A stretch of 64,000 bases of DNA from Parasedimentitalea maritima (GTDB lineage: Bacteria > Pseudomonadota > Alphaproteobacteria > Rhodobacterales > Rhodobacteraceae), in contig NZ_VAUA01000002.1 of the NCBI RefSeq assembly GCF_005771405.1, positions 62,001 through 126,000 of the forward strand, read 5' to 3'. Under the pieces are notes generated by a model that was not told where the DNA came from, did not search any database, and saw only the letters and a program-made list of their open reading frames with translations. Below, piece by piece: positions 7,923-16,165 of this stretch. The position numbers were made by a program, and so were the translations under genes. Every line of letters starts with the position of its first letter. Position 1 is the stretch's first letter.

Positions 7923-7939
7923 GGTTACTCTTAGGAACC
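7923..7939. promoter_or_regulatory. Putative HxlR operator between divergent genes
   Basis: GGTTACT and AGGAACC (GGTTCCT on the other strand) form an inverted repeat with one mismatch and a 3-base centre in the 56-base gap between the NmrA-type gene and the HxlR regulator. HxlR proteins bind such imperfect palindromes in divergent promoters; binding here is inferred. Confidence 0.5.
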
Positions 7940-7957
7940 ATAGATAGGAGACAAGAA

Positions 7958-8425
7958 ATGGCGGCGAAAGGAGGCACTAATTCATTGGATAGGCACAGGG
8001 AAGTAACCAAGGTTGATATCGACGAGATGAACGACGGTGTCGATTCATGGATCGCCAACGAATTCAGCGGCGTTTGCCCTGTACGGGACCTGTTGGACCG
8101 CATTGGCGATAAATGGAGCGTAATGGTTGTTTTGCGGCTTGGACGAGGAACTGAGCGGTTTCGGGCATTATTGCGCGCCGTAGACGGTATTTCACAGCGT
8201 ATGCTGACCGTTACCCTACGTGCGCTCGAGGCCGACGGGCTGGTTCACCGCGAAGTTTTTGACACACGTCCGCCCTCTGTGGCCTATAGCCTAACTCCAC
8301 TGGGTGTTTCACTCTTGGTTCACATATCAGCCTTGGCGAACTGGGCTATGGAACATGAATCTGAGGTGAAGGAGGCGCAAGCTGCCTTTTCAGCCAAGAC
8401 TGCTAAGGCCGCCGGCGAACACTGA
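7958..8425 (+). CDS. HxlR-family transcriptional regulator
   Basis: 155 residues from the ATG at 7958, preceded by ATAGGAG. The CPVRDLLDRIGDKWSVMVVLRL segment is the HxlR signature: a cysteine followed by the winged-helix start; then RFRALLRAV-GISQRMLTVTLRALEADGLVHRE is the recognition helix and wing. The single conserved Cys at the start of the domain is the redox-sensing residue in HypR/QorR/YodB-type members. The gene is divergent from the NmrA-type reductase and probably regulates it. An upstream in-frame extension exists but overlaps the divergent promoter and is not used. Confidence 0.9.
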   Translation: MAAKGGTNSLDRHREVTKVDIDEMNDGVDSWIANEFSGVCPVRDLLDRIGDKWSVMVVLRLGRGTERFRALLRAVDGISQRMLTVTLRALEADGLVHREVFDTRPPSVAYSLTPLGVSLLVHISALANWAMEHESEVKEAQAAFSAKTAKAAGEH

Positions 8426-8696
8426 AATCGAGCGCTGGAAGTTACGCAGACATCGTTCCCGCTCAAACACACTCAGAACAACAGTTCCACTTCGAAAACA
8501 TCCCTGTTCTCACAAAGGACCCAGTGCAAACGTTCTACTCAGTGGTGACTGATGAGATGCCCCTATCAAAACCTGCTTGCCACTGTGGCTATGCCGTTTC
8601 GGCTCAACATCGATCAAAAGCGAAGTCGGCTGCTAGTTCCATTGCATTTTCAGTCTCGTTTCGTATGCTTTTTAGGGGTGCAAAGGGGTGATCAAA

Positions 8697-9080
8697 ATGA
8701 AAAATCTTCTCATTTCAGCTACTGTCGCCACTTTGTGTTGCAGTGCATTGGCTGCACAAACATCCGTCGAACAATCCAAATCCATCCCCATTATGCTGCT
8801 CCCCGACACGGATCACGGCACCTGTAGCATTGGGTTGCAGGTCAACCAAGGCGGGGCAGAACTAAGATCAGGACCGGGAACCCAGTTTCCCGTAATCGCG
8901 ATACTGGAAGCGGGTCATGTGGTATCTGGCTGTAATGAGCAGGATGGTTGGGACGGCGTTATCGATGGACAAGACGAAACCTGCAGCATTGGGATATCGG
9001 TCGCCACCCCACGTCCCTATATCGGCCCCTGCGATAGTGGGTGGATCGATCAAAATTCTCTAACATCTATCTATGGCTAA
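8697..9080 (+). CDS. Exported SH3b-domain protein
   Basis: 127 residues from the ATG at 8697 (AAAGGGG lies about 8 bases upstream; a GTG at 8688 is less likely). Residues 1-20 form a signal peptide (KNLLISATVATLCCSALAAQ). The mature part has a bacterial SH3 core: LRSGPGTQFPVIAILEAGHVVSGC and GWIDQNSLT, with six cysteines in the mature part that may pair in the periplasm. SH3b domains bind cell-wall or protein ligands; no partner gene is apparent. The 270 bases before it hold no recognisable gene or hairpin. Confidence 0.75.
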   Translation: MKNLLISATVATLCCSALAAQTSVEQSKSIPIMLLPDTDHGTCSIGLQVNQGGAELRSGPGTQFPVIAILEAGHVVSGCNEQDGWDGVIDGQDETCSIGISVATPRPYIGPCDSGWIDQNSLTSIYG

Positions 9081-9222
9081 ACTCAGCCGATTGCCCCATG
9101 GCAAATTCGCACCCCTTAGCCAAAACACCCATCTAGGTGGAACTTTCTTAGCTTGGTCATTGCATCAACTGTCTCTGCAATAACAACAGGCAGGAAGCAC
9201 CCAGCAAAGTCCCTCATCAGGG

Positions 9223-10410
9223 CTAGCTCGCAAGCACCCGTTTCACGGTCTGATGCGCTGACTGGCAGGCGCCATGAACGGTGGCCTGGTTGCGACCACC
9301 CAATGCCTCGCCAGCAAAGAACACGCGCTGCTGCAAAGGAGCCAGTATTTCGGCCATGCTGTCGAATTCGGCATCATCGAAGTCATAAGAATATGACCCC
9401 TGGATATAAGGTTCTTTCGACCAGTTCTGCACCACATGTTTGACATAGTAGCGCGAGGCCTGCCCGTCATAGATCTGGTCCAGTTCACCAATCAGTTTGG
9501 CTCCAACGTCCCGATCACTCAGCCGCACATAGGGCGCTGCCTGCGCATTGATTGCAAACAGACCCAGAATGTGACGCCTAGATCCCTTCCCAAATGCTGC
9601 GTCATAAACCGTTTTGTAATCCCCACCCGAAGCAACCTTTGCCGCCGGATCAAAAATCAAAACATCCGGATAGAACCGCTTTGAAAACTCGACAAAGACT
9701 TTGATACCGTCCCCCATGACAACACCTCGAATTGCACGGCTTTGCGCTTTTGGCATAGGCGGGTCAAATCGGATGGCATCACGCTGCAACATAGAGACTG
9801 GCACAGTGACGATAACCTTATCCCCCCTGAACACCTGGCCTCTCTTCGTTTTCACCACCACCTGACTGCCACTGTAGTCGATGCTGGAAACCGGGTTATT
9901 TAGGTGAATTTGGTCACGAACCGTCGGGACGATAAACCGCTCAAAAAACCCGTACCAGGTTGTCGTCTTGAACTTATACTCTGCATAAACACGCCGGAGC
10001 CAGTTCTGTTGCTTCAACCGGCCGTTCACCCAGGACTGAAATTGTTGTGGCTCATAGTCGATCGTTTCCACATCCATCAGGACAGAGGCATCATCCACAA
10101 TATCGCCAAGAACGGAAGGCTCGTCGTGGATCCACTCTGCGCCCAGATCAACCGGGAAATCAGCGAACCCCTTCAATCGTTTGACCCGTCCGCCAATCCG
10201 CTTCGCCGCCTCAACGATTTGGACCTCCACCCCCGCGCGGCGCAGCAGGTACCCTGCGGTCACCCCCGCAGCTCCCGCACCAACAATGACAACTTTGGAC
10301 GGCTTCGATGCCCCCAAAACCCCGGTCGCGGTAAGTGCGGCTGCTAACGAGCTGCTTAACCCCAGCGCCAGACACTGCCTTAGAAACAGATTTCTTGTAA
10401 TCTCTGTCAT
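9223..10410 (-). CDS. Flavin-dependent amine oxidase family protein (exported)
   Basis: 395 residues. After a hydrophobic N-terminus comes the FAD-binding GxGxxG motif (VVIVGAGAAGVTAGYLLRRAG), the EAAKRIGGRV motif and, at the end, VFFAGEAL-GG followed by the FAD-contacting helix; QGSYSYD is also typical. Monoamine-oxidase-type enzymes oxidise amines or amino acids to imines with release of H2O2. The leader TRNLFLRQCLALGLSSSLAAAL looks like a Tat signal in which the second Arg is Asn; folded flavoproteins of this type commonly use Tat. No partner gene is adjacent. Substrate is not predictable. Confidence 0.85.
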   Translation of the reverse strand: MTEITRNLFLRQCLALGLSSSLAAALTATGVLGASKPSKVVIVGAGAAGVTAGYLLRRAGVEVQIVEAAKRIGGRVKRLKGFADFPVDLGAEWIHDEPSVLGDIVDDASVLMDVETIDYEPQQFQSWVNGRLKQQNWLRRVYAEYKFKTTTWYGFFERFIVPTVRDQIHLNNPVSSIDYSGSQVVVKTKRGQVFRGDKVIVTVPVSMLQRDAIRFDPPMPKAQSRAIRGVVMGDGIKVFVEFSKRFYPDVLIFDPAAKVASGGDYKTVYDAAFGKGSRRHILGLFAINAQAAPYVRLSDRDVGAKLIGELDQIYDGQASRYYVKHVVQNWSKEPYIQGSYSYDFDDAEFDSMAEILAPLQQRVFFAGEALGGRNQATVHGACQSAHQTVKRVLAS

Positions 10411-10602
10411 TACAGCCGCTCCCTAAGTTTCGCAGCTCAGTTGCGCTTTAAACTGGTTACATCAAATACTTGGTTCACATCCGGTTTAGGCTCAGAAATT
10501 GGTACAGATGCAGTTCTTAGCTGCCAACCACAGTACTAAGAGCAATGTTTCCGCTTCAAAAGACCGTTCCAATATTCAAACCTAAGCAGCAAACAGTCTT
10601 AG

Positions 10603-11706
10603 TCAACGCGCAAATACAAAGCACCGATTACGCTTCACAGTCAGCCACATCACCCGGCCCGCTTGCGGCAGGAATACATTTGGCACTGTGGCCTTCAGAG
10701 TAGAGCCGTCATGATCCATTTTGAATTCCACCAGGCTTTCATGGCCCAAAAAGCGCGCGCGTACCACCGTACCGCGTGCCGCCACCCCATCACTTGGGGT
10801 TGGCAATGGACCGGATCCGGCACGGTCAAAATCAATCTTCAGATGTTGAGGGCGAAAAACAATGTCCACATCGGTGCCATCAGGCAACCCAGGTGCGAGG
10901 AAGTCCCCAAAGGCCGTTTCAGCCAGAGATCCCTGTACCCGCGCTTGTAAAACGTTGGTATCACTAAAGAACGCCACCGCAGCGTGATCGACCGGTCGGT
11001 TATAAACGTTGTAGGGCGCGCCCTGCTGTACAATCTTGCCACCGCGCATCAGTGCAATCTCATCCGCCATCCGCATCGCTTCTTCTGGCTCATGGGTGAC
11101 CAGCAGAACCGCTGTGTCTTCTTCTTTCAACAGGCTCAGGGTTTCATCGCGGATACCGTCGCGCAGCCGGTTGTCCAACCCTGAAAACGGCTCATCCATC
11201 AGCATAATTCTTGGCCGCGGAGCCAGCGCCCGCGCCAATGCAACCCGCTGCTGCTCTCCACCTGACAGTTGATGAGGATAGCCATCAATAAACCGCATCA
11301 AATCAACCCGCGCGAGCAGCTCTTCAACCCGTGCCCGCTTCGTTTCCTTTGCCCCTTTCAGGCCAAAACCTACGTTGTCGGCCACGCTCAGGTGTGGAAA
11401 CAGTGCGAAGTCCTGAAACATCAACCCGATTTCACGCCGTTCAGGTGGGACCCTAAAAATAGTGTCGCAGATCAGTTTACCATCGACATAGATCTCACCG
11501 CTGTCTTGCATCTCGACACCTGCGATCATGCGCAGGGTTGTTGATTTCCCGCAGCCAGACGGCCCCAGCAGGCAGGTCACTTGTCCGGCTTTAATGCTCA
11601 GCGACACATCATCAACCACCGCCCGACCACCAAAATGTCGCTTCAGGTTGCGGATTTCCAGACGTGGTGTGGTTTGCATCAGGCTGGCCTCAGGAGCAGT
11701 ATTCAT
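10603..11706 (-). CDS. ABC transporter ATP-binding protein, Fe3+/polyamine (FbpC/PotA) type
   Basis: 367 residues from the ATG at 11706; an ATG at 11679 with GAGG 8 bases upstream is a serious alternative. Domains seen: Walker A GPSGCGKST, Q-loop MFQDFALFPHLSVADNV, ABC signature LSGGEQQRVALARALAPRP, Walker B IMLMDEPFSGLD, switch His in LLVTHEPEEAMRMA, then a TOBE-type C-terminal domain (about 270-365). This architecture belongs to iron(III), thiamine, sulfate or polyamine importers. The matching permease and binding protein are not in the neighbourhood. It follows the arsenite methyltransferase by about 90 bases on the same strand and may be co-transcribed. Confidence 0.85.
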   Translation of the reverse strand: MNTAPEASLMQTTPRLEIRNLKRHFGGRAVVDDVSLSIKAGQVTCLLGPSGCGKSTTLRMIAGVEMQDSGEIYVDGKLICDTIFRVPPERREIGLMFQDFALFPHLSVADNVGFGLKGAKETKRARVEELLARVDLMRFIDGYPHQLSGGEQQRVALARALAPRPRIMLMDEPFSGLDNRLRDGIRDETLSLLKEEDTAVLLVTHEPEEAMRMADEIALMRGGKIVQQGAPYNVYNRPVDHAAVAFFSDTNVLQARVQGSLAETAFGDFLAPGLPDGTDVDIVFRPQHLKIDFDRAGSGPLPTPSDGVAARGTVVRARFLGHESLVEFKMDHDGSTLKATVPNVFLPQAGRVMWLTVKRNRCFVFAR

Positions 11707-11796
11707 CGGAGTTGTGAAGCCTTTCTGAGAGATTTCCAAGGAAAACCATCGGATTTCCCCGCGCAGATAGCAACCCCAACGCGGTGGCGCAAGCCA

Positions 11797-12843
11797 TCAG
11801 CAGCAGGTTGAAACGCCACCACTGTCCATTTCATTAAATGGGCTTTCTCCGCCGCACCCCGCAAAAATCCCATAATGGGTGTCAAAATCACCGATGAACT
11901 CGAAATGTGGCGCAAAACGCGTGTCTTGCAGCATTCTCCACGTATTACCGCAGACGGGGAACACCTTGCCTGCCTCAATGAGATGATGATCGTCCAGCTC
12001 AAAATAATGTGGCGCATGCGGGATCGTGCCGCGGTAGATCACCGCCTGACCATAGTCTTCGCAGGCGGGCTCCAACCCCTCCAATTTGAACAATCGGTAG
12101 GTCGCCGACAGAAACTTCAGAGGCTCCACCCGGGCTTCCAAAACTGGGTTCTCAATCGTCAAAGGGCGCGCGGTTACCCGGCGAGGATCCTCAAAACCCG
12201 CGTCTTTTGCCAAGGACAAAAAATCGTTCCAGTACAGCGCGCCTGACAGGCATTCGCCATACAGCAGGTCGTCTTCGGCCATGGCCTGGGGGATGCGACG
12301 ATCTGCATAGACATCCGAAAAATACATCTCGCCGCCCTGCTTCAGTAACCGATGCGCCCCCCGCAGGACTGCCGCCTTGTCGGTGGCAAGATTAATGACG
12401 CAGTTTGACACGATGATATCAAACGAACCCGGCTCAAGATCTAGCGCCTCTAGCTGTTCGATGAACCCGTGGTGGAATTCAACATTTGAATGCGCATGGC
12501 CAAATTTCTCTGCGTGGTAATCCTGATGCGCCCGCGCGACATCCAGCTGCGCGGCGGTCATGTCAACGCCCACCACCAAACCAGTCTCACCAACCATAGC
12601 AGACAGGGCATAGACATCCCGCCCGGCTCCACAGCCCAGATCCAATATCCGTGCACCTTCAAGTGCAAGCGGCGCAATCAAGCCGCAGCCATAGTAGCGG
12701 GTCAAAACGTCGTCATGGATCTGCGCCAGAACGGCTTTGACATGATCCGGCATATCATCCGGGCTGCAACAGGCATTGGTTTGCAAATCATCACTGCTCT
12801 GCAAAACCTCACCGTAATAGCTCTGGACAGTTTCATGGTTCAT
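11797..12843 (-). CDS. arsM: ArsM-type arsenite S-adenosylmethionine methyltransferase
   Basis: 348 residues from the ATG at 12843 (GGAG six bases upstream; family similarity begins at HETVQSYYG); an ATG at 12885 is possible and adds 14 residues. SAM-binding motif I reads ILDLGCGAGRDVYALS and DIIVSNCVINL follows. Cysteines typical of As(III) binding are present: an early CC pair, SNCVINL and GECLSGALYW; the protein also ends in a Cys-Cys pair. ArsM methylates trivalent arsenic stepwise to volatile or less toxic species. No arsR is visible beside it, so inducibility is unclear. ArsM identity is well supported by the Cys pattern; substrate is inferred. Confidence 0.85.
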   Translation of the reverse strand: MNHETVQSYYGEVLQSSDDLQTNACCSPDDMPDHVKAVLAQIHDDVLTRYYGCGLIAPLALEGARILDLGCGAGRDVYALSAMVGETGLVVGVDMTAAQLDVARAHQDYHAEKFGHAHSNVEFHHGFIEQLEALDLEPGSFDIIVSNCVINLATDKAAVLRGAHRLLKQGGEMYFSDVYADRRIPQAMAEDDLLYGECLSGALYWNDFLSLAKDAGFEDPRRVTARPLTIENPVLEARVEPLKFLSATYRLFKLEGLEPACEDYGQAVIYRGTIPHAPHYFELDDHHLIEAGKVFPVCGNTWRMLQDTRFAPHFEFIGDFDTHYGIFAGCGGESPFNEMDSGGVSTCC

Positions 12844-12990
12844 TACGTTGATCTCCGGCTCTGTTTGCAAATGGGCGGCAGCCATTCTTTCCTGCAGTCA
12901 TAACCATCCCAATTTACATTAGTGTGACAAGTTGATGGATCCCCTGTTCATCTAGCCCCAAAATATCCCGGGGGAGACCCCAGAGGGGGC

Positions 12991-13008
12991 TGGGGGCAGC
13001 GCCCCCCA
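12991..13008 (-). terminator. GC-rich hairpin, likely terminator of the SDR-alkC pair
   Basis: TGGGGGC (12991-12997) pairs with GCCCCCCA (13001-13008) across AGC, next to a second GC-rich stretch CCCGGGGGAGACCCC from 12968. It lies just after the alkC stop on the minus strand and runs into a short C/T-rich region. The composite is of a kind seen at many Rhodobacterales gene ends. Confidence 0.5.
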
Positions 13009-13025
13009 AACGGCTGATTTCCGGA

Positions 13026-14144
13026 TCAGGCCATCAGCTCAAACTCAACGTCGTCGCGCACCCGTCCATTGACCAGCAGCTCTATCCGATGTGGGCCGGG
13101 CACCAGGGTGAATGTACTGGCATTGCCTTTCAATGGGTGGCGTTTTTTAAGGGTCAGCGCTCCACCTGTTACACGGGCCTGCTTCATCTTGAATACCTTG
13201 GCAGATATTTTGCCACCTGGGCGTTGGAAGTGCAGCCGGTAGTCCACCAAAACCGGCAAGTCCTCCGCTGTATTCAAGTGACAGGAAAACTCCAATGCCT
13301 CCCCAATTCGCACAGCACCAGCCCTCAAGTCCAACCGCGCGTCCAGTTTTGCCAAAGGATCATAGCCCAGCATTTCCATGGCCCGCGGATGCCCGGATTT
13401 GACCAATCCACGCAGAGCATGAGCCGTCATCCAATCCAGTTCCCGCCGGTCTTGCTGCGCATCAACCCGCCATTTTTCCAACAGATCCAGTACAAGGTCA
13501 GGGTCTTTTTTGGTTATGTCATTCAGATGATTGGCAATCGATCGGGTAACATAGCGGGTTGCATCACCATGCAGCGCCTCCAGCAGTGGCAGCGGTTCTG
13601 GCAGATCCAACCCAACCGCAAGCCCCCAAGGCAGTCGCGGACGGGTCCCCTCGCTGACCAGACGACGCACATGATAGCTGTCGTGCCCAGTCCAGGCTTG
13701 CATCCGCGCCATTACTTCAACAGGCCAGCGGTTCAGGAACGGTCTCACAGCCCATTCCATCGAAAACCTTTGGGTCAGTTCAGCCAGAAGATCCAACGCC
13801 AACTCGCGGTGGTCCTCCAATCCTTTGGCAACAACAAACTCTCCCAGTGGGGCAAAGATAAAATCGCCAAAATCGTCATCTGTCTTCTTTGGGTCCAGCG
13901 GTTCAGGCAATGCGCGCAGCAGCACCGGAGCAACCTCTGGCAATGTGCCGGGCAAGGCCTCCCCCAACATCTCAGCAATCCAGTTGATCCGCTGCTTCAA
14001 CTCAAAACCGAGCAGCTGCTCCATCACCCGCGATTCAAATTGCTCCGCGTCAAACCCAGGATCAGCCTGAGCAAACAGGCCCGCCAAATAGCGGACCTTT
14101 TCCTGATTGAACAACTGGTCTTTCAAAGAAAATCCACTTGCCAT
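13026..14144 (-). CDS. AlkC-like DNA alkylation repair protein
   Basis: 372 residues. The N-terminal 240 or so residues are helical HEAT-like repeats; HVRRLVSEGTRPRLPWG is a hallmark of the AlkC group of 3-methyladenine DNA glycosylases. The last 100 residues form a beta-rich Ig-like domain (LEFSCHLNTAEDLPVLVDYRL onward), which many AlkC proteins carry at the C-terminus. The enzyme removes N3-alkylated adenines and related bases without base flipping. The ATG follows the TAA of the SDR gene with no gap, so the two are translationally linked. An unrelated AlkD-type protein is at 60175. Confidence 0.82.
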   Translation of the reverse strand: MASGFSLKDQLFNQEKVRYLAGLFAQADPGFDAEQFESRVMEQLLGFELKQRINWIAEMLGEALPGTLPEVAPVLLRALPEPLDPKKTDDDFGDFIFAPLGEFVVAKGLEDHRELALDLLAELTQRFSMEWAVRPFLNRWPVEVMARMQAWTGHDSYHVRRLVSEGTRPRLPWGLAVGLDLPEPLPLLEALHGDATRYVTRSIANHLNDITKKDPDLVLDLLEKWRVDAQQDRRELDWMTAHALRGLVKSGHPRAMEMLGYDPLAKLDARLDLRAGAVRIGEALEFSCHLNTAEDLPVLVDYRLHFQRPGGKISAKVFKMKQARVTGGALTLKKRHPLKGNASTFTLVPGPHRIELLVNGRVRDDVEFELMA

Positions 14145-14924
14145 TTACATCACCAAGTTGGAGGCACCGCCATCCAGCAAGATGTTTTGACCAACAATAA
14201 ACCCAGCATGCTTCGAACACAGAAATGCACAGGTGGCACCAAATTCGCTCCGGGTGCCATAGCGGCCGGCTGGAATGGTTGCACTGCGCTGCGCCTGGGC
14301 TTCCTCCATCGAGATCCCCTGCTGCGAGGATACACCGTTGTCCAATGCGACGGCACGGTCGGTGGCATGAATGCCGGGCTGCAAATTGTTGATCGTTACC
14401 CCCTGCCCGGCAACTTGGCGCGAGGTCCCCGCTACATAGCCGGTCAACCCAGCCCGCGCCGAATTCGACAATCCCAGCACAGCAACCGGTGCCTTGACCG
14501 AAACGCTGGTGATATTGACCACCCGGCCCCAGCCACGGTCCATCATCCCCGGCATCAGCGCCTTCATCAGTGCAATTGGGGCCAGCATATTGGCGTCCAG
14601 TGCCGCGATGAAATCCTCACGGTCCCAGTCCATCCACATACCCGGAGGCGGACCACCAGCATTATTGACCAAGATGTCCACGCCCATAGCAGCCGTTATC
14701 ACCTGCGCCTGCCCTTCAGCGGTTGAAATGTCAGCGGCAACTGTAACCACGTCAACGCCATATTGGTCGCGGATCGCCTGCGCCGAAGCCTCTAGGGCTT
14801 CAGAGCCGCGCGCGTTCATCACCAGATTGACCCCAGCCTCTGCCAGCGCCTCGGCACAGCCCAGTCCCAAACCTTTGCTGCTGGCACAGACCAATGCGCG
14901 CTTGCCTGAAATTCCCAGATCCAT
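14145..14924 (-). CDS. SDR-family oxidoreductase lacking the canonical Tyr-Lys pair
   Basis: 259 residues of short-chain dehydrogenase fold: cofactor loop ALVCASSKGLGLGCA (a variant of TGxxxGxG), DILVNNAGGPPPG, NITSVSVKAPV with the conserved Ser, and C-terminal GQNILLDGGA. Where classical SDRs have YxxxK, this protein reads LGLSNSARAGLTGY, without the catalytic Tyr and Lys in register. This matches a known SDR subgroup annotated as 3-oxoacyl-ACP-reductase-like with an imperfect catalytic tetrad. AGGGAG lies about 7 bases before the ATG. It is directly followed by alkC. Substrate unknown. Confidence 0.85.
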   Translation of the reverse strand: MDLGISGKRALVCASSKGLGLGCAEALAEAGVNLVMNARGSEALEASAQAIRDQYGVDVVTVAADISTAEGQAQVITAAMGVDILVNNAGGPPPGMWMDWDREDFIAALDANMLAPIALMKALMPGMMDRGWGRVVNITSVSVKAPVAVLGLSNSARAGLTGYVAGTSRQVAGQGVTINNLQPGIHATDRAVALDNGVSSQQGISMEEAQAQRSATIPAGRYGTRSEFGATCAFLCSKHAGFIVGQNILLDGGASNLVM

Positions 14925-15136
14925 GGCTTCACTCCCTCAGATGGATGCAATTTTGCGCTATCCTTGCACCGGCTTTCCTAAATTGACCAGCCCGGCGCCT
15001 GCAAATTTGCGTCATCTGGTCCAGCTACAGCCACAATTCGCTGCTACACCTCTGGCAAATCCCTGCTATAGGTGTGGACTGGTGCAACGATTGCCCCAAT
15101 ATCACCTTATGGTTCACTCTTACCCAAGGTTTCCAA

Positions 15137-16147
15137 GTGCACTCAGAACACGGCCATATCCAATCAGTCCTCGTCTACCCTGCCACCGGTTTCTCCGTGC
15201 AGGTCGGTGCTAACCTGGGCGACACGCTGGGGGTGCTGGATGATCTGATGCTTGATGACACCTATCAACTGGACCAAAGCACCACCCCAAAGCGGTTAGG
15301 CCTGTTGGCCCAGACGGATGGTGATCTGCGGGTGGCTGAAGACACTGAACTGGGGACCGCAAATGCCCAGTTGCATCTGGATTGTGCGCTGAGCTTGATG
15401 TCGCCGGATGGCAGCATCACCGAGGCGCTGGTACTGGTTGAGGTTGATCAGGATGGAATGATTTCTGATATTTTCCTGTTACCCTTGGCACCAATAGTGG
15501 CCCAAACCGACTATGTACTGGTTCGCGGCGAACGCCAAGACGCCCGCAAGAAGCTGGCGCAAATTGCCAATGTCTCGTTTAGCCGTGGCACGCATATCAC
15601 CATGGCCTCCGGGGCTCAGGTTCCAATTGAACAGCTCCAGCCAGGCGACAAAGTTCTAACGCGCGATGAAGGCCCACAAATGGTCCGCTGGATTGGTCAG
15701 ACAACGCACCGTGCCGTTGGGGGCATGGCGCCAATTCTGATCCGTGCTGGCGCGCTGAACAACGAAAACGATCTTCTGGTCAGCCCCGATCACCGGTTGT
15801 TTGTTTATCAGCGCAGCGACGAGATTGGCGCTGGCGCGTCTGAACTGCTGGTCAAGGCCCGCCACCTGATCAATGGTCACACGGTTGTGGTGCAAGATGG
15901 CGGTTTCATTGACTACTTTCAGATCCTGTTTGACCGCCACCATATCATCTACGCCGAGGGTATCGCCGCCGAATCCCTGCTAATTGACCCCGTCACAAAA
16001 CCCGCGCTGCCGCCTGAGCTCCTTGACCAGCTGTCGCCACATCTGACCTCCCATGGTCGACGGGATAATCACGGATTGGATGTGCAAAAGGCCTTGCTGG
16101 ATCGCCCCGATGCCATTGCGGCCTTGAAACGCGCCTCACTTCGCTGA
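15137..16147 (+). CDS. Hint-domain protein
   Basis: 336 residues from a GTG at 15137 (AAGG 8 bases upstream); an in-frame GTG at 15074 would add 21 residues without family support. The N-terminal 140 residues are a beta-rich region beginning IQSVLVYPATGFSVQVGANLGD, common in Rhodobacterales Hint proteins. From about residue 148 a Hint (hedgehog/intein) domain follows: SFSRGTHITMASGAQVP, IEQLQPGDKVLTRDEGPQMVRWIG, LLVSPDHRLFV and YFQILFDRHHIIYAEGI. The usual nucleophilic Cys at the domain start is Ser. Such domains may cleave themselves; here activity and role are unknown. Confidence 0.75.
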   Translation: MHSEHGHIQSVLVYPATGFSVQVGANLGDTLGVLDDLMLDDTYQLDQSTTPKRLGLLAQTDGDLRVAEDTELGTANAQLHLDCALSLMSPDGSITEALVLVEVDQDGMISDIFLLPLAPIVAQTDYVLVRGERQDARKKLAQIANVSFSRGTHITMASGAQVPIEQLQPGDKVLTRDEGPQMVRWIGQTTHRAVGGMAPILIRAGALNNENDLLVSPDHRLFVYQRSDEIGAGASELLVKARHLINGHTVVVQDGGFIDYFQILFDRHHIIYAEGIAAESLLIDPVTKPALPPELLDQLSPHLTSHGRRDNHGLDVQKALLDRPDAIAALKRASLR

Positions 16148-16165
16148 AAAAAGGCATAGCTGTAG

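Noticed and set aside
13089-14726. 545-residue plus-strand open frame opposite the alkC and SDR genes
   Set aside because: It is antisense to two well-recognised genes, has Gln/His/Arg-rich composition typical of shadow frames in GC-rich DNA, and no motif.
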